Of a DNA stretch of 64,000 nt, positions 45,099 to 54,348 are shown one piece after another. The notes beneath the pieces are model-generated. The model saw nothing but the letters and a program-made list of their open reading frames with translations, ran no database searches and was not told where the DNA came from. The DNA is taken from assembly GCA_030584005.1 (NCBI GenBank), contig CP129486.1, forward strand, positions 1,305,556 to 1,369,555, read 5' to 3'. The DNA is from Bdellovibrionota bacterium (GTDB taxonomy: Bacteria; Bdellovibrionota_C; UBA2361; JAFLCA01). The stretch's first letter is position 1. Each line of letters begins with the position of its first letter. The position numbers and the translations under genes are program-made.

Positions 45099-46367
45099 AT
45101 GAACCGATACTGCTTGCGCATAGCCGATTCTGTCAGTACTCGCTTCCTCGGTGTGGCGGCACTGGGCGTGCTGATGATCATTGCGTTGTTCCTCGGCGTC
45201 CCTCGCGACGCACAGGCGGGTGATACCTATGAAGAGCTGGTGTCCCGCTACCAGACGCTTCGCAATACTGACGTCAAGATCCGCAGGGAGCCGGAGTGGA
45301 CGGCGTTAATTGGCGCCCTTGAGCAGTACCAACATCGATCGCCGAAATCAGCGCAGGCCCCGGATGCGCTCTTCCGTGCGGCGATACTGGCTGAACAGAT
45401 GCATCTCGCCAGACCTTCTCTGCTATCAACGGGCCAAGTGATCGAGAAGTTCGACAAGGTTGTGGAGCTGTATAGTCGGAGTGAGGTAGCCGATGACGCG
45501 GCGCTGCGAGCAGCGCAGCTATTGCACTCGTCTCGGGGGCTCGATCAAATAGTGCGAAAACGGCTGGCATTTGTGCTGGCCAATTACCCTAAGAGCGATA
45601 GCGCGCCCAAAGCCCGTGATCTGTTGCACGGCAGTCAAGGTCAATCCTTTCAAAGTCCGAAACGAGCCGACAGTACAAAGGCCGGCGCGCCTGTGGTGGT
45701 GCTTGATCCCGGACATGGCGGGGAGGATAAGGGGGCGCAAGGCATCGGCGGGATCCTTGAGAAGGATATCGTGCTTGATATTGCATTGCGACTCGAACAG
45801 CTTCTCGTGCGAGGGCTGGGCGCGAATGTGCGGTTAACCCGGCGCAAGGACGAATTCGTACCCCTAGCGCTGCGCACGCAGATGGCCAATGACTTGGAAG
45901 CTGACCTGTTTATTAGCTTGCATACTAATGCCAGTCCGCAGCATACGTTGTCCGGATTTGAGGTGTACTACCTTGATACCACCGATGATAAGGCCAGCGC
46001 CCTATTGGCGGAACGGGAGAACATGGCGTTTGGCGGCAATGGGCCTGCAGACGATCTCTCTTTCATGTTGAGTGATTTGATTCAGTCGGGGAAGCTGGAA
46101 GAATCGATTCTTCTGGCGCGGGACATCACGGGATCTCTCAAGGGGCTGCATCCTCAGTGGAAGGGAGTACGGAGCCTTGGGGTAAAAAAAGGCCCCTTCT
46201 ACGTGCTTGTCGGGGCGCATATGCCCTGCGTGCTCGTGGAGCTTTTCTTCATAGATCACAGAGGTGACGGAGCATTGCTGGGCAAAGAAAGTTTTCGTCA
46301 GGCGGTCGCCGATCGCTTATTTCGAGGAGTAAAGCGTTTTCTTGCCAGGAGTGGAAAGAGAAACTAG
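45099..46367 (+). CDS. N-acetylmuramoyl-L-alanine amidase (AmiC type)
   Basis: 422 residues. A hydrophobic anchor or signal (VAALGVLMIIALFLGVP) and an alpha-helical, TPR-like segment (YEELVSRYQTLRNTDVKIRR to about residue 180) precede an Amidase_3 catalytic domain from about residue 195: VVVLDPGHGGEDKGAQG (zinc His), EKDIVLDIALRLEQLL (zinc Glu), DLFISLHTNAS (zinc His) and CVLVELFFIDH (catalytic Glu). It cleaves septal peptidoglycan in the periplasm during daughter-cell separation. mutS ends 30 bp upstream. The stop codon sits inside palindrome D. Confidence 0.9.
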   Translation: MNRYCLRIADSVSTRFLGVAALGVLMIIALFLGVPRDAQAGDTYEELVSRYQTLRNTDVKIRREPEWTALIGALEQYQHRSPKSAQAPDALFRAAILAEQMHLARPSLLSTGQVIEKFDKVVELYSRSEVADDAALRAAQLLHSSRGLDQIVRKRLAFVLANYPKSDSAPKARDLLHGSQGQSFQSPKRADSTKAGAPVVVLDPGHGGEDKGAQGIGGILEKDIVLDIALRLEQLLVRGLGANVRLTRRKDEFVPLALRTQMANDLEADLFISLHTNASPQHTLSGFEVYYLDTTDDKASALLAERENMAFGGNGPADDLSFMLSDLIQSGKLEESILLARDITGSLKGLHPQWKGVRSLGVKKGPFYVLVGAHMPCVLVELFFIDHRGDGALLGKESFRQAVADRLFRGVKRFLARSGKRN

Positions 46368-46392
46368 AAGCTATTTTTTGAAGTGCTTCTAG
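46364..46392. repeat. Palindromic repeat element D
   Basis: CTAGAAGC (46364-46371) and GCTTCTAG (46385-46392) with a T-rich loop, overlapping the amidase stop codon. The left part is identical to the left end of element C (19806). It continues with AGGGATA, pairing with a TATCCCT near 46433. May also act as a terminator. Confidence 0.55.
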
Positions 46393-46472
46393 GGATACAC
46401 TGCACAGGTGCGCTCCATGGCTGTTGTTCCGTATATCCCTCTGTCAGGCTTACTGGCCAAGACGGTGGCTGC

Positions 46473-47468
46473 ATGAATCGAATTCTTCCTACGATTGAGT
46501 TGATCCAGGCGATTGCGGTGGAGTCGGGAAGCCGCGCTCTCATCGTAGGCGGGGCGGTGCGTGACCTATTGCTCGGAAAAGCTCAACAAGACGATGACCT
46601 GGATGTCACGATCGAGGGCGACGTATTTAAGGTGGCACAGGTCTTCGCGACGCAGAGCGGGGGGACACTACAGCGCTTTCCGGAGTTTCTTGCAGCAAAG
46701 GTGCGGCTAAGCGCTGATGCGCCGCTGCAAGAGGTAGACTTTGTCGCCACTCGCCGTGAGGTATATGCCAAACCGGGTGCATTGCCTACCGTCAGTCCCG
46801 GTTCTTTGGATGATGATATTCGAAGAAGAGACTTCTCGGTAAACGCCATGGCGCTGCCGCTTCAACAACTCGTACCGCTTGTGCGTCATGAGGCCCCCGT
46901 GGCTGAGATTGTACGGCAGGTGATCGACCCCTTGCAGGGCTGGCATGATCTGCAGAGCCGTCTCATTCGCGTGCTGCACGAACAAAGCTTTCTCGATGAC
47001 CCGACCCGCTTGTTTCGGGCAGCCCGGTACGCGGCGCGCCTCGGTGCTACTCTGGAAGGGTATACTGCGACGCTGCTGCAAAGTGCGCTTGCCCAGGGAT
47101 CGCTCGGTACGATTTCCTTGACCCGCAAGGTAAATGAGATGTGCCGGGTGGCAGAGGAGCTGTCAGGTGATCTTGTCATGCAATACCTCGACGAGTGGGG
47201 CATTATTTCGGCAAGTGAGCTTGTGCGGTCCACGAATGTGAGCCTCTTTGTGCAGCATGCGCGACGGCTGCATTCATACTCTCAGGACCGATCGGAGCGG
47301 GTACAGCTCATGTACCTTTTGTTGGCCACCTTCAGCCCCTTCGATTCGGCCGAGCAGTTTTTCAAGGAACTTGGCGTAGCCAAGGTACGACGGCGAGAGT
47401 TATTGGAAGCGATGGCGCCTACGTCGAACTCACCGATTTCCTTGGCCTACCAGGGGTTGATGTCGTAA
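46473..47468 (+). CDS. CCA-adding enzyme / poly(A) polymerase family nucleotidyltransferase
   Basis: 331 residues. The class II nucleotidyltransferase head: ALIVGGAVRDLLLGK, QDDDLDVTIEGDVFKVAQ (metal-binding Asp residues), VDFVATRREVYAKPGALPTV, DDIRRRDFSVNAMALPL and SFLDDPTRLFRAARYAARLG. The usual C-terminal tail is short, so this may be an A-adding or partial-function member, or the end may be altered. ATG 46473 is chosen because it abuts the family start; the ORF extends back to 46383 across palindrome D. It acts on tRNA 3' ends. Confidence 0.85.
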   Translation: MNRILPTIELIQAIAVESGSRALIVGGAVRDLLLGKAQQDDDLDVTIEGDVFKVAQVFATQSGGTLQRFPEFLAAKVRLSADAPLQEVDFVATRREVYAKPGALPTVSPGSLDDDIRRRDFSVNAMALPLQQLVPLVRHEAPVAEIVRQVIDPLQGWHDLQSRLIRVLHEQSFLDDPTRLFRAARYAARLGATLEGYTATLLQSALAQGSLGTISLTRKVNEMCRVAEELSGDLVMQYLDEWGIISASELVRSTNVSLFVQHARRLHSYSQDRSERVQLMYLLLATFSPFDSAEQFFKELGVAKVRRRELLEAMAPTSNSPISLAYQGLMS

Positions 47469-47817
47469 GCGCCGCTCGTGGCAGGCATACTCCCAAACGG
47501 CCGAATGAGCGTCATGCGGGGCCTTTGTTCAGTGTGTCTCGCGTCAAAATCAAAGATTGCAGTGGGTTGCGCCCTGTGCTGTGATGTGGAGGATTTGGCT
47601 AGCCCAAAATCGCAGGCGGGCCAGTCGGTACAATCTGTCCCTGCCGCTGGTTCAACTTGGCGCGATATCGAGGCTTGAGGCTATCGAGCAGCGTCTCTAC
47701 AGGGTAGAATTAAGAGGCAATGGCCGCGATGATGCGCCCCTTGCGGTTGCGCTGTAGACTCGACCCATAGCTTTTCTTCATTCAGAGTGAGAACCGCTAT
47801 AAGGCTTGAGAGGTATC
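47469..47817. other. Intergenic region with small ORFs of doubtful status
   Basis: About 350 bp. A plus-strand frame at 47557-47757 reads RYNLSLPLVQLGAISRLEAI and then EQRLYRVELRGNGRDDAPLA, which looks partly coding and may be a gene remnant, but has no convincing start or family. Confidence 0.35.
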
Positions 47818-48834
47818 ATGAATGCTGTCCCCCCTTTGAGAACATCCCCGACCATCAAACCTTCAGCTGCAAGCAACAGAAAGAGTCTCAGTAACGTACG
47901 CTTCTCTTTCTCGGCACCGCATGTCGTCATGTTGTTGGGCTTAATAACGGGCTGCATGGCCTGTGCGTTCTATCTGGGCTTTTACTCCGGTCAGAGCACT
48001 GGCTTTGAGCATGCGCTTGATCGCGCGCTCGCCAATGCACCGCGGGTGCCGTTAACTTCGGGAGAGGAAGAACGGGTTGTCGAGGATGACATTGCGGAGC
48101 GGGTATACGCGAGGTTAGGGGAGCAGAACCTGGAGATTGCTCCTGAGGATACGGTCATAAAGGAGGAACGTGTCGTTGCGGAGCCATCGGGATCGCTTGA
48201 AGAACGATTGGCGGCTCCTGCAGGTGAAGAAGCCAAACTGGCAGAGAAGGAGCAGGTCGCGGTGCCGGCTGCTCAGGAAGTAGCAGCCTTGAACTCGGGG
48301 CAGGACAAGAAACTTGGCGAGATATTGGAGCAAGCGGAGAAGAGTGCGGCGGCCTCTAAGAGCCCAGAGAGTGTTTCTCCGGTCATAGTAGCCAAGGGTG
48401 ATACAAAACCAGCGATGGCCATAGAAGCGGCAAAGCCCGCACAGAACGAAGCTGCGACTCGGGTGGGGGTCGGATCGTTGTCAGCCAACGCCGGAGCGGC
48501 CACGCAGAGTACGCGCACCACCAAGCCTGCACCCCCCCCAGTGGAAAACAAGACCACTGGCGGTTCGTCCGAGTACATCCGCTCTGTCCTCCCCAAGGGA
48601 TGGTATGCTCAGGTCGCTGCCCCCAAGAAGCTTGAGGACTCCCATGCAATCGCCGCTAAGCTCAAGGCTTCCGGCTTTCCCGTTATGATTGAGCGGGCAA
48701 ATGTGCGCGGCGAGGAGTATTTCCGAGTCATGGTCGGTCCCGAGGGTTCACGGGAGATGGGGAATCGTCTGGTGCAGCAGTTGAAGCGTGAGTCAGCCGT
48801 GAAGAGCGATCCCTTTATCCGTATGGTGAAATAG
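47818..48834 (+). CDS. SPOR-domain membrane protein
   Basis: 338 residues. A short cytoplasmic N-terminus, one transmembrane helix (VVMLLGLITGCMACAFYLGF), a long low-complexity Ala/Glu/Lys-rich periplasmic linker, and a C-terminal SPOR domain (WYAQVAAPKKLEDSHAIAAK, then GFPVMIERANVRGEEYFRVM). SPOR domains bind denuded glycan strands at the septum, made by amidases such as the one two genes upstream. The ATG at 47818 has gagagg 6 bp upstream; the ORF begins at a TTG (47806). Confidence 0.85.
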   Translation: MNAVPPLRTSPTIKPSAASNRKSLSNVRFSFSAPHVVMLLGLITGCMACAFYLGFYSGQSTGFEHALDRALANAPRVPLTSGEEERVVEDDIAERVYARLGEQNLEIAPEDTVIKEERVVAEPSGSLEERLAAPAGEEAKLAEKEQVAVPAAQEVAALNSGQDKKLGEILEQAEKSAAASKSPESVSPVIVAKGDTKPAMAIEAAKPAQNEAATRVGVGSLSANAGAATQSTRTTKPAPPPVENKTTGGSSEYIRSVLPKGWYAQVAAPKKLEDSHAIAAKLKASGFPVMIERANVRGEEYFRVMVGPEGSREMGNRLVQQLKRESAVKSDPFIRMVK

Positions 48835-49281
48835 CTGACCGTGAAATAGAGCGGGGTGGTGGCGAGCAGGGGGCAGGGCCGCGGTAGCACCTGCCTATAT
48901 CACCGATCTCTTCTGAATCCTCATAACCAGGGGCAAGATCCAATCATTGAGGGGTAGCCACCTGCGGAGCCCAACTCATACGATGTTTTGTTAGTTGAGC
49001 TTCGCCAGCAGTTAACGGCGAGGAGGTTCGCTTATTTCATCAAGGTGTTGTAATTACTTGTGAAAGTTATCCTGCTGGCCACCCCGTGAAGGTCTATCGA
49101 GCCGCCAACCGATCATGAGATCGGCTGAGTGAGGCTGGTGTTAGGCAAAGAAGCGGCATATCAAGTATAATCTTTTCATATAGTTGGAAAGACACGCCGA
49201 TATCCTTCTTGTGCCGAGGCGAGCCCGGCCCAGTGAATCAAAGTTTAGTTAGGTGAATGAAGCCCATTCAACGTAGCGTGC
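48835..49281. other. Intergenic region upstream of the PP2C fusion gene
   Basis: About 445 bp, no gene. Contains the hairpin CCGATC-atga-GATCGG (49109-49124) and an AT-rich stretch with a TATAAT-like box (aagtataatctttt, about 49164-49177), possibly a promoter of the PP2C gene with a long leader; the -35 region is weak. Confidence 0.35.
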
Positions 49282-51357
49282 ATGACCTCTGAATCGGAAG
49301 TACCCCACACATCACCAATCAAGGCGCTCAGGGTCGCCCACGCAACCGATATCGGGCTGCGGCGCGAGGAGAACCAGGATTCTTTCGGTGTCATTGAAAC
49401 CGACAATTTTCATTACTACGTCGTCGCAGATGGCATGGGCGGTGTGAAAGGGGGTGCAATTGCATCCGGACTTGCCATTAAGGTGCTCGAGGAGGGGCTG
49501 AAGGAGAAGGCGGCTGTTACTCCGGAGGATCTCGTTGCGCTCATTCAAAAAGCTAATTCCGAGATTTTTCAGCGCGGCACGAATGAGCCGACCCTGCAGG
49601 GCATGGGCACCACGCTGGTAGGGTTGTGCTTTTACGGCACCACCATGGCTATCACGAATGTGGGTGACTCACGGGCCTTTCGCATCCGAAATGGCGTGAT
49701 AGAGCAGCTAACCCAAGACCACACTCTGGTGATGGAGCTTGTGCGTTCCGGAGCCATCTCTCCGGAGCAGGCAGGAAACCACCCGGTGTCGCATATGTTG
49801 ACTAGGTCGCTTGGTCCCTCACCGAGCGTTGATGTGGACTGCACGATCTCGCCAGACGGCCCCGCCCAGGGCGATGTCTACATTCTGTGCTCTGACGGTC
49901 TCTACAACATGGTCGGGCCAGAGGAGTTTACGGAGATCATTCAATCCTGTGATTTGGAAGACGCGGTCGTCGAATTGGTCGATCTCGCTAATCTACGCGG
50001 TGGAACGGATAACATTACAGTGATCGCCGTCGAGGTGGGATTCGAGTATCCGGTTACCCTCGAGGAGCTCGGCATATCCCCCGAACCGGAGATGCCGGAG
50101 GGCCAGCCGAGCGCGTCGCAGCAGAGGCAAGAGAATGGGCATGACACCATAGCAGCAGACAGCGCCGCGCATGCATCGAATGGCACGGCACCGCATGCGA
50201 ACAAAGTTGAAGAGGCGGCTGCTCCGGGCAATCAGACAAAGCAAGAGGCAGCCAAGGAGAAGTCTGCCCAGAAGGCTCCGCAAGAAGAGGAGGCCGCAGC
50301 GCCCGACGCTGCCGCGCTGCCGGAGGCGGATGCCGCATCGAAGCGGCGGCGGCAGTACGCACTTTACCTCACGGTGGCGCTGCTCGCTTTCAGCATAGGG
50401 ATTCTTAGCTCCCAATTCGGGCTCTTTGGCCGTGAAGAGGGTGAGCAGGTTGTGGTCGCCTCACGCCCGCGCAGCGCAACGGTAGCTGAACTTGAGACCC
50501 AGGAGGGACCGGAAAGCCCCTCGAACGCAGTGCGCACCAAGATTCCGAACATTTTCGAGCTGCCTTCGGAGACCAAGGTGGAGCCTGTGGCCCCAAGTGA
50601 TCGCGGTAGCACAGGGGTGTTAGTGCCCCCTTCGTTGCGTACGGAGGAGGTGCAGCGCATTCTCAGACGGAAACAGGAGCTTCGTCAGCTCTTGCGGGAT
50701 CTGTCGGACAAGATCGAGTCGTTTGATCGCCCCTTTTCCGGAAGGGCAGGACAGATTCTGGCCGAAGCATCGCAAAGGGCCGATGAGCTCAAGAATGAAC
50801 TGGTGCGGGTGCGTGCTGAGATTGATATCGCAACTCGCAAGCTCGCCGTGTGGTACGGGAGACGACGGCGCTTTCTCACCTCCGATCCGATTAATCTCGC
50901 ATCGGAAGTCGCAGTGACTTCCCCCGTCGTCAAAGATCGTAAAGAAGCGTTTGAGCGAGCTACCTGGGCCTACCTGAAGGAGGCAGAAGTAGCGCGGTAC
51001 CAGCCGGATGATGCGGCTCAGAACAAGAAAGTGGCCGAGCTACTTGCGCAGAGGAAGGCCCGAATGAATGAGCTTGAGGAAGAGGTGCGTCGCGCCATTG
51101 ATAAAGAAGTTTCGGATGCCGATCACCATATATCGGAGCTCACTCTGCGCCGTGATGCAATCGACTCGGAATTAGAGCAGCTCCGTCGCGAGGTCGAATA
51201 TGTGCGGGTTCTCACGGGCAATGACCCTGTAGCCAAGGAGATCAAGAGGAAGGAGCTGCTGCGAGAGCGTTCGCTAATCGTGGGCGAGCTTGAAGAACTT
51301 GACCAGATCCTGCCGGACAGCGATCAGACCGCCTCAGTCACCGCACGCAGCGAATAA
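49282..51357 (+). CDS. PP2C-type Ser/Thr phosphatase fused to a transmembrane coiled-coil protein
   Basis: 691 residues. Residues 20-255 are a PP2C/Stp phosphatase domain: RREENQDSF, VVADGMGGVKGGAIAS, TNVGDSRAFRIRNGVIEQ, LCSDGLYNMV and LANLRGGTDNITVIAVEV. All metal-binding Asp positions are seen. Residues about 260-350 are an Ala/Glu/Pro-rich linker, about 357-380 a transmembrane helix (YALYLTVALLAFSIGILSSQ), and 450-691 a long alpha-helical region with heptad-like charge (RILRRKQELRQLLRDLSDKI, MNELEEEVRRAIDKEVSDAD). The phosphatase is cytoplasmic and the coiled coil probably periplasmic. No Ser/Thr kinase gene is in the window. Confidence 0.8.
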   Translation: MTSESEVPHTSPIKALRVAHATDIGLRREENQDSFGVIETDNFHYYVVADGMGGVKGGAIASGLAIKVLEEGLKEKAAVTPEDLVALIQKANSEIFQRGTNEPTLQGMGTTLVGLCFYGTTMAITNVGDSRAFRIRNGVIEQLTQDHTLVMELVRSGAISPEQAGNHPVSHMLTRSLGPSPSVDVDCTISPDGPAQGDVYILCSDGLYNMVGPEEFTEIIQSCDLEDAVVELVDLANLRGGTDNITVIAVEVGFEYPVTLEELGISPEPEMPEGQPSASQQRQENGHDTIAADSAAHASNGTAPHANKVEEAAAPGNQTKQEAAKEKSAQKAPQEEEAAAPDAAALPEADAASKRRRQYALYLTVALLAFSIGILSSQFGLFGREEGEQVVVASRPRSATVAELETQEGPESPSNAVRTKIPNIFELPSETKVEPVAPSDRGSTGVLVPPSLRTEEVQRILRRKQELRQLLRDLSDKIESFDRPFSGRAGQILAEASQRADELKNELVRVRAEIDIATRKLAVWYGRRRRFLTSDPINLASEVAVTSPVVKDRKEAFERATWAYLKEAEVARYQPDDAAQNKKVAELLAQRKARMNELEEEVRRAIDKEVSDADHHISELTLRRDAIDSELEQLRREVEYVRVLTGNDPVAKEIKRKELLRERSLIVGELEELDQILPDSDQTASVTARSE

Positions 51358-51506
51358 ACACTCCCCCTGGGGGAGCGGCGCTTGAATTCCCTATAGCCCC
51401 TGACTATGCTCCCGCATGGAGCGTTACCCTTTTCCTGCCAGGGGCTCAGCCTCATGCAGTAGAGCGACTAACCGCAGTCCCATCGTTGGGGAATGGAGAT
51501 CATGAC

Positions 51507-53081
51507 ATGAAGCGTGGTGCATTACTGAGCGTTTCCGATAAACGTGGCCTCAAGGAATTCGCGAGTGCCTTGATAGGACTGGATTTCGAACTCTTTTCAT
51601 CCTCGGGCACTCGCCAATTCCTGCTCGATAATGGAATTCCCTGCACGGCGATAGATGACTACACGGGGCAAGCAGAGATCTTGGACGGGCGTGTCAAGAC
51701 ATTACATCCGCGGATTCATGCCGGAATTTTAGCGAAGCGCGATAATGCTGCTCACATGCAAGAGCTCGACAGGTCGGGGATTACTCCGCTCGACGTGGTA
51801 GTGGTGAACCTCTATCCATTCGTTAAGAAGGTTGAAACCGAATTGCGCAGCGATCCCGATGCCATGGTGGAATATATCGACGTGGGAGGACCCGCGATGA
51901 TCCGTGCCGCGGCCAAGAATCATGCAGGAGTGTTCGCAGTGATCGATCCCGACGATTACCCTCGCGTGGCCGAAGTACTGCGAGAGTCGCTGCAGGGCAG
52001 AAGCGATCTGGCCATGCTGCAGCAGTTTCGAAGAACGCTGGCTGCGAAGGTGTTTGCATGGCTGGCGGCCGACAATCTTGAAGCAGCCCGTTACTATTCT
52101 TCCTTTGAACGGGGAAGCGAGGGCGAATCCCGCTATCAAGGAATGGTCTTGCAGCGCAGTCAATCGCTGCGCTATGGGGAGAATCCGCACCAATCGGCGG
52201 CATTTTTCACTCCGCTGGGGATGACTAGTGCGGGAGCCTTCCGACAGCTCAATGGCAAAGAGCTCTCGTATAACAACCTGCTCGACTTTGATGCCACCCG
52301 TCGGATGACAAATGCCTTGCGACAGCGTTTTCCCGGCAAAGCCTGCGCGGTGATCGTGAAGCACCTCAATCCCTGCGGTGCGGCCGTGGCGAATTCGCTC
52401 GCCGAGGCGCTCCAGATGGCCAAACGGGGCGACCCCCGGAGTCACTTCGGTGGCATAATCGGATTCTCGGCCGAAGTTGACGAGAAGAGCGCCGCAATGG
52501 TGAGGGAGGATTTCGCCGAGATCGTGCTCGCCCCTGCATACACCCCGCAAGCCATCGAGATACTTCGTGCGAGCAAGAATCTGCGAGTGCTTGAGACACC
52601 GCTTCGAGATGTTGCAACGCAGGAGCTGCGTTCCTGCGCCGACGGCTACTTGCTGCAGCAGCCCGACGTTCAGATCTCCGCATTGGATGATGCTGAGGCG
52701 GTTACGAAGCGTCCGCTCTCCGAGCAGGAGCGACGCGACCTAGAGGTAGCTTGGACCATGTGCGCGCATGTGAAATCCAATGCCATAGTGATTGCTCGCA
52801 ACGACATGTTGATTGGAGTAGGTGCGGGACAGATGAGCCGTATCGACTCCGCGGAACTCGCCCTATCGCGTGCACGCATGCATGGCCATTCTACACAAGG
52901 AGCAGTCGCTGCTTCTGATGCCTTCTTTCCGTTCCCCGACACCGTAGAGCTTCTGGCGGGAGCGGGGGTCAGTGCGGTCATCGCTCCAAAGGGGGCCAAG
53001 CGCGATGAGGAGGTAGTGGCTCTTGCCGCCGCCAAGGGCCTTACCCTGCTGTTCACAGGCGACAGGCATTTTCGACACTAG
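51507..53081 (+). CDS. purH: Bifunctional AICAR formyltransferase / IMP cyclohydrolase
   Basis: 524 residues. The N-terminal MGS-like IMP cyclohydrolase domain has LLSVSDKRGLKEFASALIGL and GRVKTLHPRIHAGILAKRD. The AICAR transformylase part has YGENPHQSAAFF, QLNGKELSYNNLLDFDATR and the catalytic VIVKHLNPCGAAVAN. Catalyses the last two steps to IMP. ATG 51507 with ggag about 9 bp upstream; purD follows after 19 bp. Confidence 0.95.
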   Translation: MKRGALLSVSDKRGLKEFASALIGLDFELFSSSGTRQFLLDNGIPCTAIDDYTGQAEILDGRVKTLHPRIHAGILAKRDNAAHMQELDRSGITPLDVVVVNLYPFVKKVETELRSDPDAMVEYIDVGGPAMIRAAAKNHAGVFAVIDPDDYPRVAEVLRESLQGRSDLAMLQQFRRTLAAKVFAWLAADNLEAARYYSSFERGSEGESRYQGMVLQRSQSLRYGENPHQSAAFFTPLGMTSAGAFRQLNGKELSYNNLLDFDATRRMTNALRQRFPGKACAVIVKHLNPCGAAVANSLAEALQMAKRGDPRSHFGGIIGFSAEVDEKSAAMVREDFAEIVLAPAYTPQAIEILRASKNLRVLETPLRDVATQELRSCADGYLLQQPDVQISALDDAEAVTKRPLSEQERRDLEVAWTMCAHVKSNAIVIARNDMLIGVGAGQMSRIDSAELALSRARMHGHSTQGAVAASDAFFPFPDTVELLAGAGVSAVIAPKGAKRDEEVVALAAAKGLTLLFTGDRHFRH

Positions 53082-53100
53082 TTTCGGAGTTGGTGCAGCT

Positions 53101-54348
53101 ATGAAGATTTTGGTCGTTGGCAATGGAGCAAGGGAGCATGCCCTGTGTTGGAAAATCAAACAGTCACCCCTGGTCTCCGAGCTGCTCTGTGCGCCAGGCA
53201 ACCCGGGTATCAGTCAGGTTGCACGTTGTGAGCGTGTGGCCGTTGACGACGTGGAGGGGCTGCGAGCGCTGGCGCTGAAGGAGAAGATTGACCTCACTAT
53301 TGTGGGTCCGGAGCGCCCGCTTGATTGCGGCTTGGTTGATGCGTTTCAGAGTGCAGGACTGTTAGTCTTCGGCCCCAAGAAGGCTGCGGCACGACTTGAA
53401 TCCTCCAAAGCATTTGCGAAGGAGGTTATGGTGGCAGCAGGGGTACCCACTGCCGGCTATCATGTGTGCGCATCAAGGGAAGAAGCCAAAGGGGTGGTCA
53501 GGCAGACCGGCCGCGGATATGTGGTTAAAGTTGATGGGCTCGCCGCAGGAAAGGGCGTCATCGTTGCACGCACCATCGATGAAACACTGCACGCCATCGA
53601 TGCCGTATTTGATGAATTTTCCCCGTCAAAGGTAGTGCTTGAGGAGTTCTTGGAGGGCGTTGAAGCGTCCTTCATAATTGCAACCGACGGTACGCATATC
53701 GTGCCGCTCCTGCCCGCACATGACTACAAGAGGCTCGGAGAGGGGGACGCTGGACCGAACACCGGCGGTATGGGCTCGGTATGCCCCACACCGCGCATTG
53801 AGCCGAAGAGTATTCCGGCTTTGGTAGAGTCGATCGTGCATCCTGTGCTGCGAGAGATGAAGCATCGAGGCACCCCCTTCCACGGATTTCTGTATGCGGG
53901 ACTCATGCTCGATACAAATGGGAGCCCGCAGGTATTGGAGTTCAACGTGCGACTGGGGGATCCAGAGGCTCAATCGATTCTCCGCATGCTCAAGAGCGAT
54001 ATAGTCCCGCTATTAAGGGATCTCGCCGGCGGTGTTGGACCAGCGCCGTTGGAGTGGCATCAGGGGCACTCTGTCTGTATCGTCCATGCTGCCGAAGGCT
54101 ATCCGGGAACCCCGCGTAAGGGTGACCTGATAGAGGGGATACCGCTGATCCGGTCGCTCAGCGAGGTGCAGCTATTTTGTGCAGGAGTTGGCAGTACGGC
54201 AAGGGGGGAGCTCGTCACGGATGGCGGGAGAGTGCTGAGTGTGACGGCGCGAGACTCGTCCCTGGAAGGCGCAAGGCGGCTCGCATTACGAGCAAGCGAT
54301 TTAGTACAGTTTCGGGGCAGGCAGATGCGCCGTGATATCGGACTATGA
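53101..54348 (+). CDS. purD: Phosphoribosylamine-glycine ligase
   Basis: 415 residues, ATP-grasp fold. KILVVGNGAREHALCWKI start, GYVVKVDGLAAGKGVIVART (grasp loop), EEFLEGVEASFI, and TGGMGSVCPTP. Joins phosphoribosylamine and glycine in purine synthesis. Its stop overlaps the ATG of the following small secreted-protein gene (ATGA), so purH-purD-small gene form one operon. Confidence 0.95.
   Translation: MKILVVGNGAREHALCWKIKQSPLVSELLCAPGNPGISQVARCERVAVDDVEGLRALALKEKIDLTIVGPERPLDCGLVDAFQSAGLLVFGPKKAAARLESSKAFAKEVMVAAGVPTAGYHVCASREEAKGVVRQTGRGYVVKVDGLAAGKGVIVARTIDETLHAIDAVFDEFSPSKVVLEEFLEGVEASFIIATDGTHIVPLLPAHDYKRLGEGDAGPNTGGMGSVCPTPRIEPKSIPALVESIVHPVLREMKHRGTPFHGFLYAGLMLDTNGSPQVLEFNVRLGDPEAQSILRMLKSDIVPLLRDLAGGVGPAPLEWHQGHSVCIVHAAEGYPGTPRKGDLIEGIPLIRSLSEVQLFCAGVGSTARGELVTDGGRVLSVTARDSSLEGARRLALRASDLVQFRGRQMRRDIGL

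Noticed and set aside
51361..51377. Hairpin ctccccctgggggag after the PP2C gene as a terminator
   Set aside because: The stem has only a 3-base loop with no T-run and lies in a GC-rich stretch; not supportable as an intrinsic terminator.
51729..52550. 273-codon ORF on the minus strand
   Set aside because: It lies wholly opposite purH, is rich in His/Arg/Ser and shows no family features; a shadow ORF.
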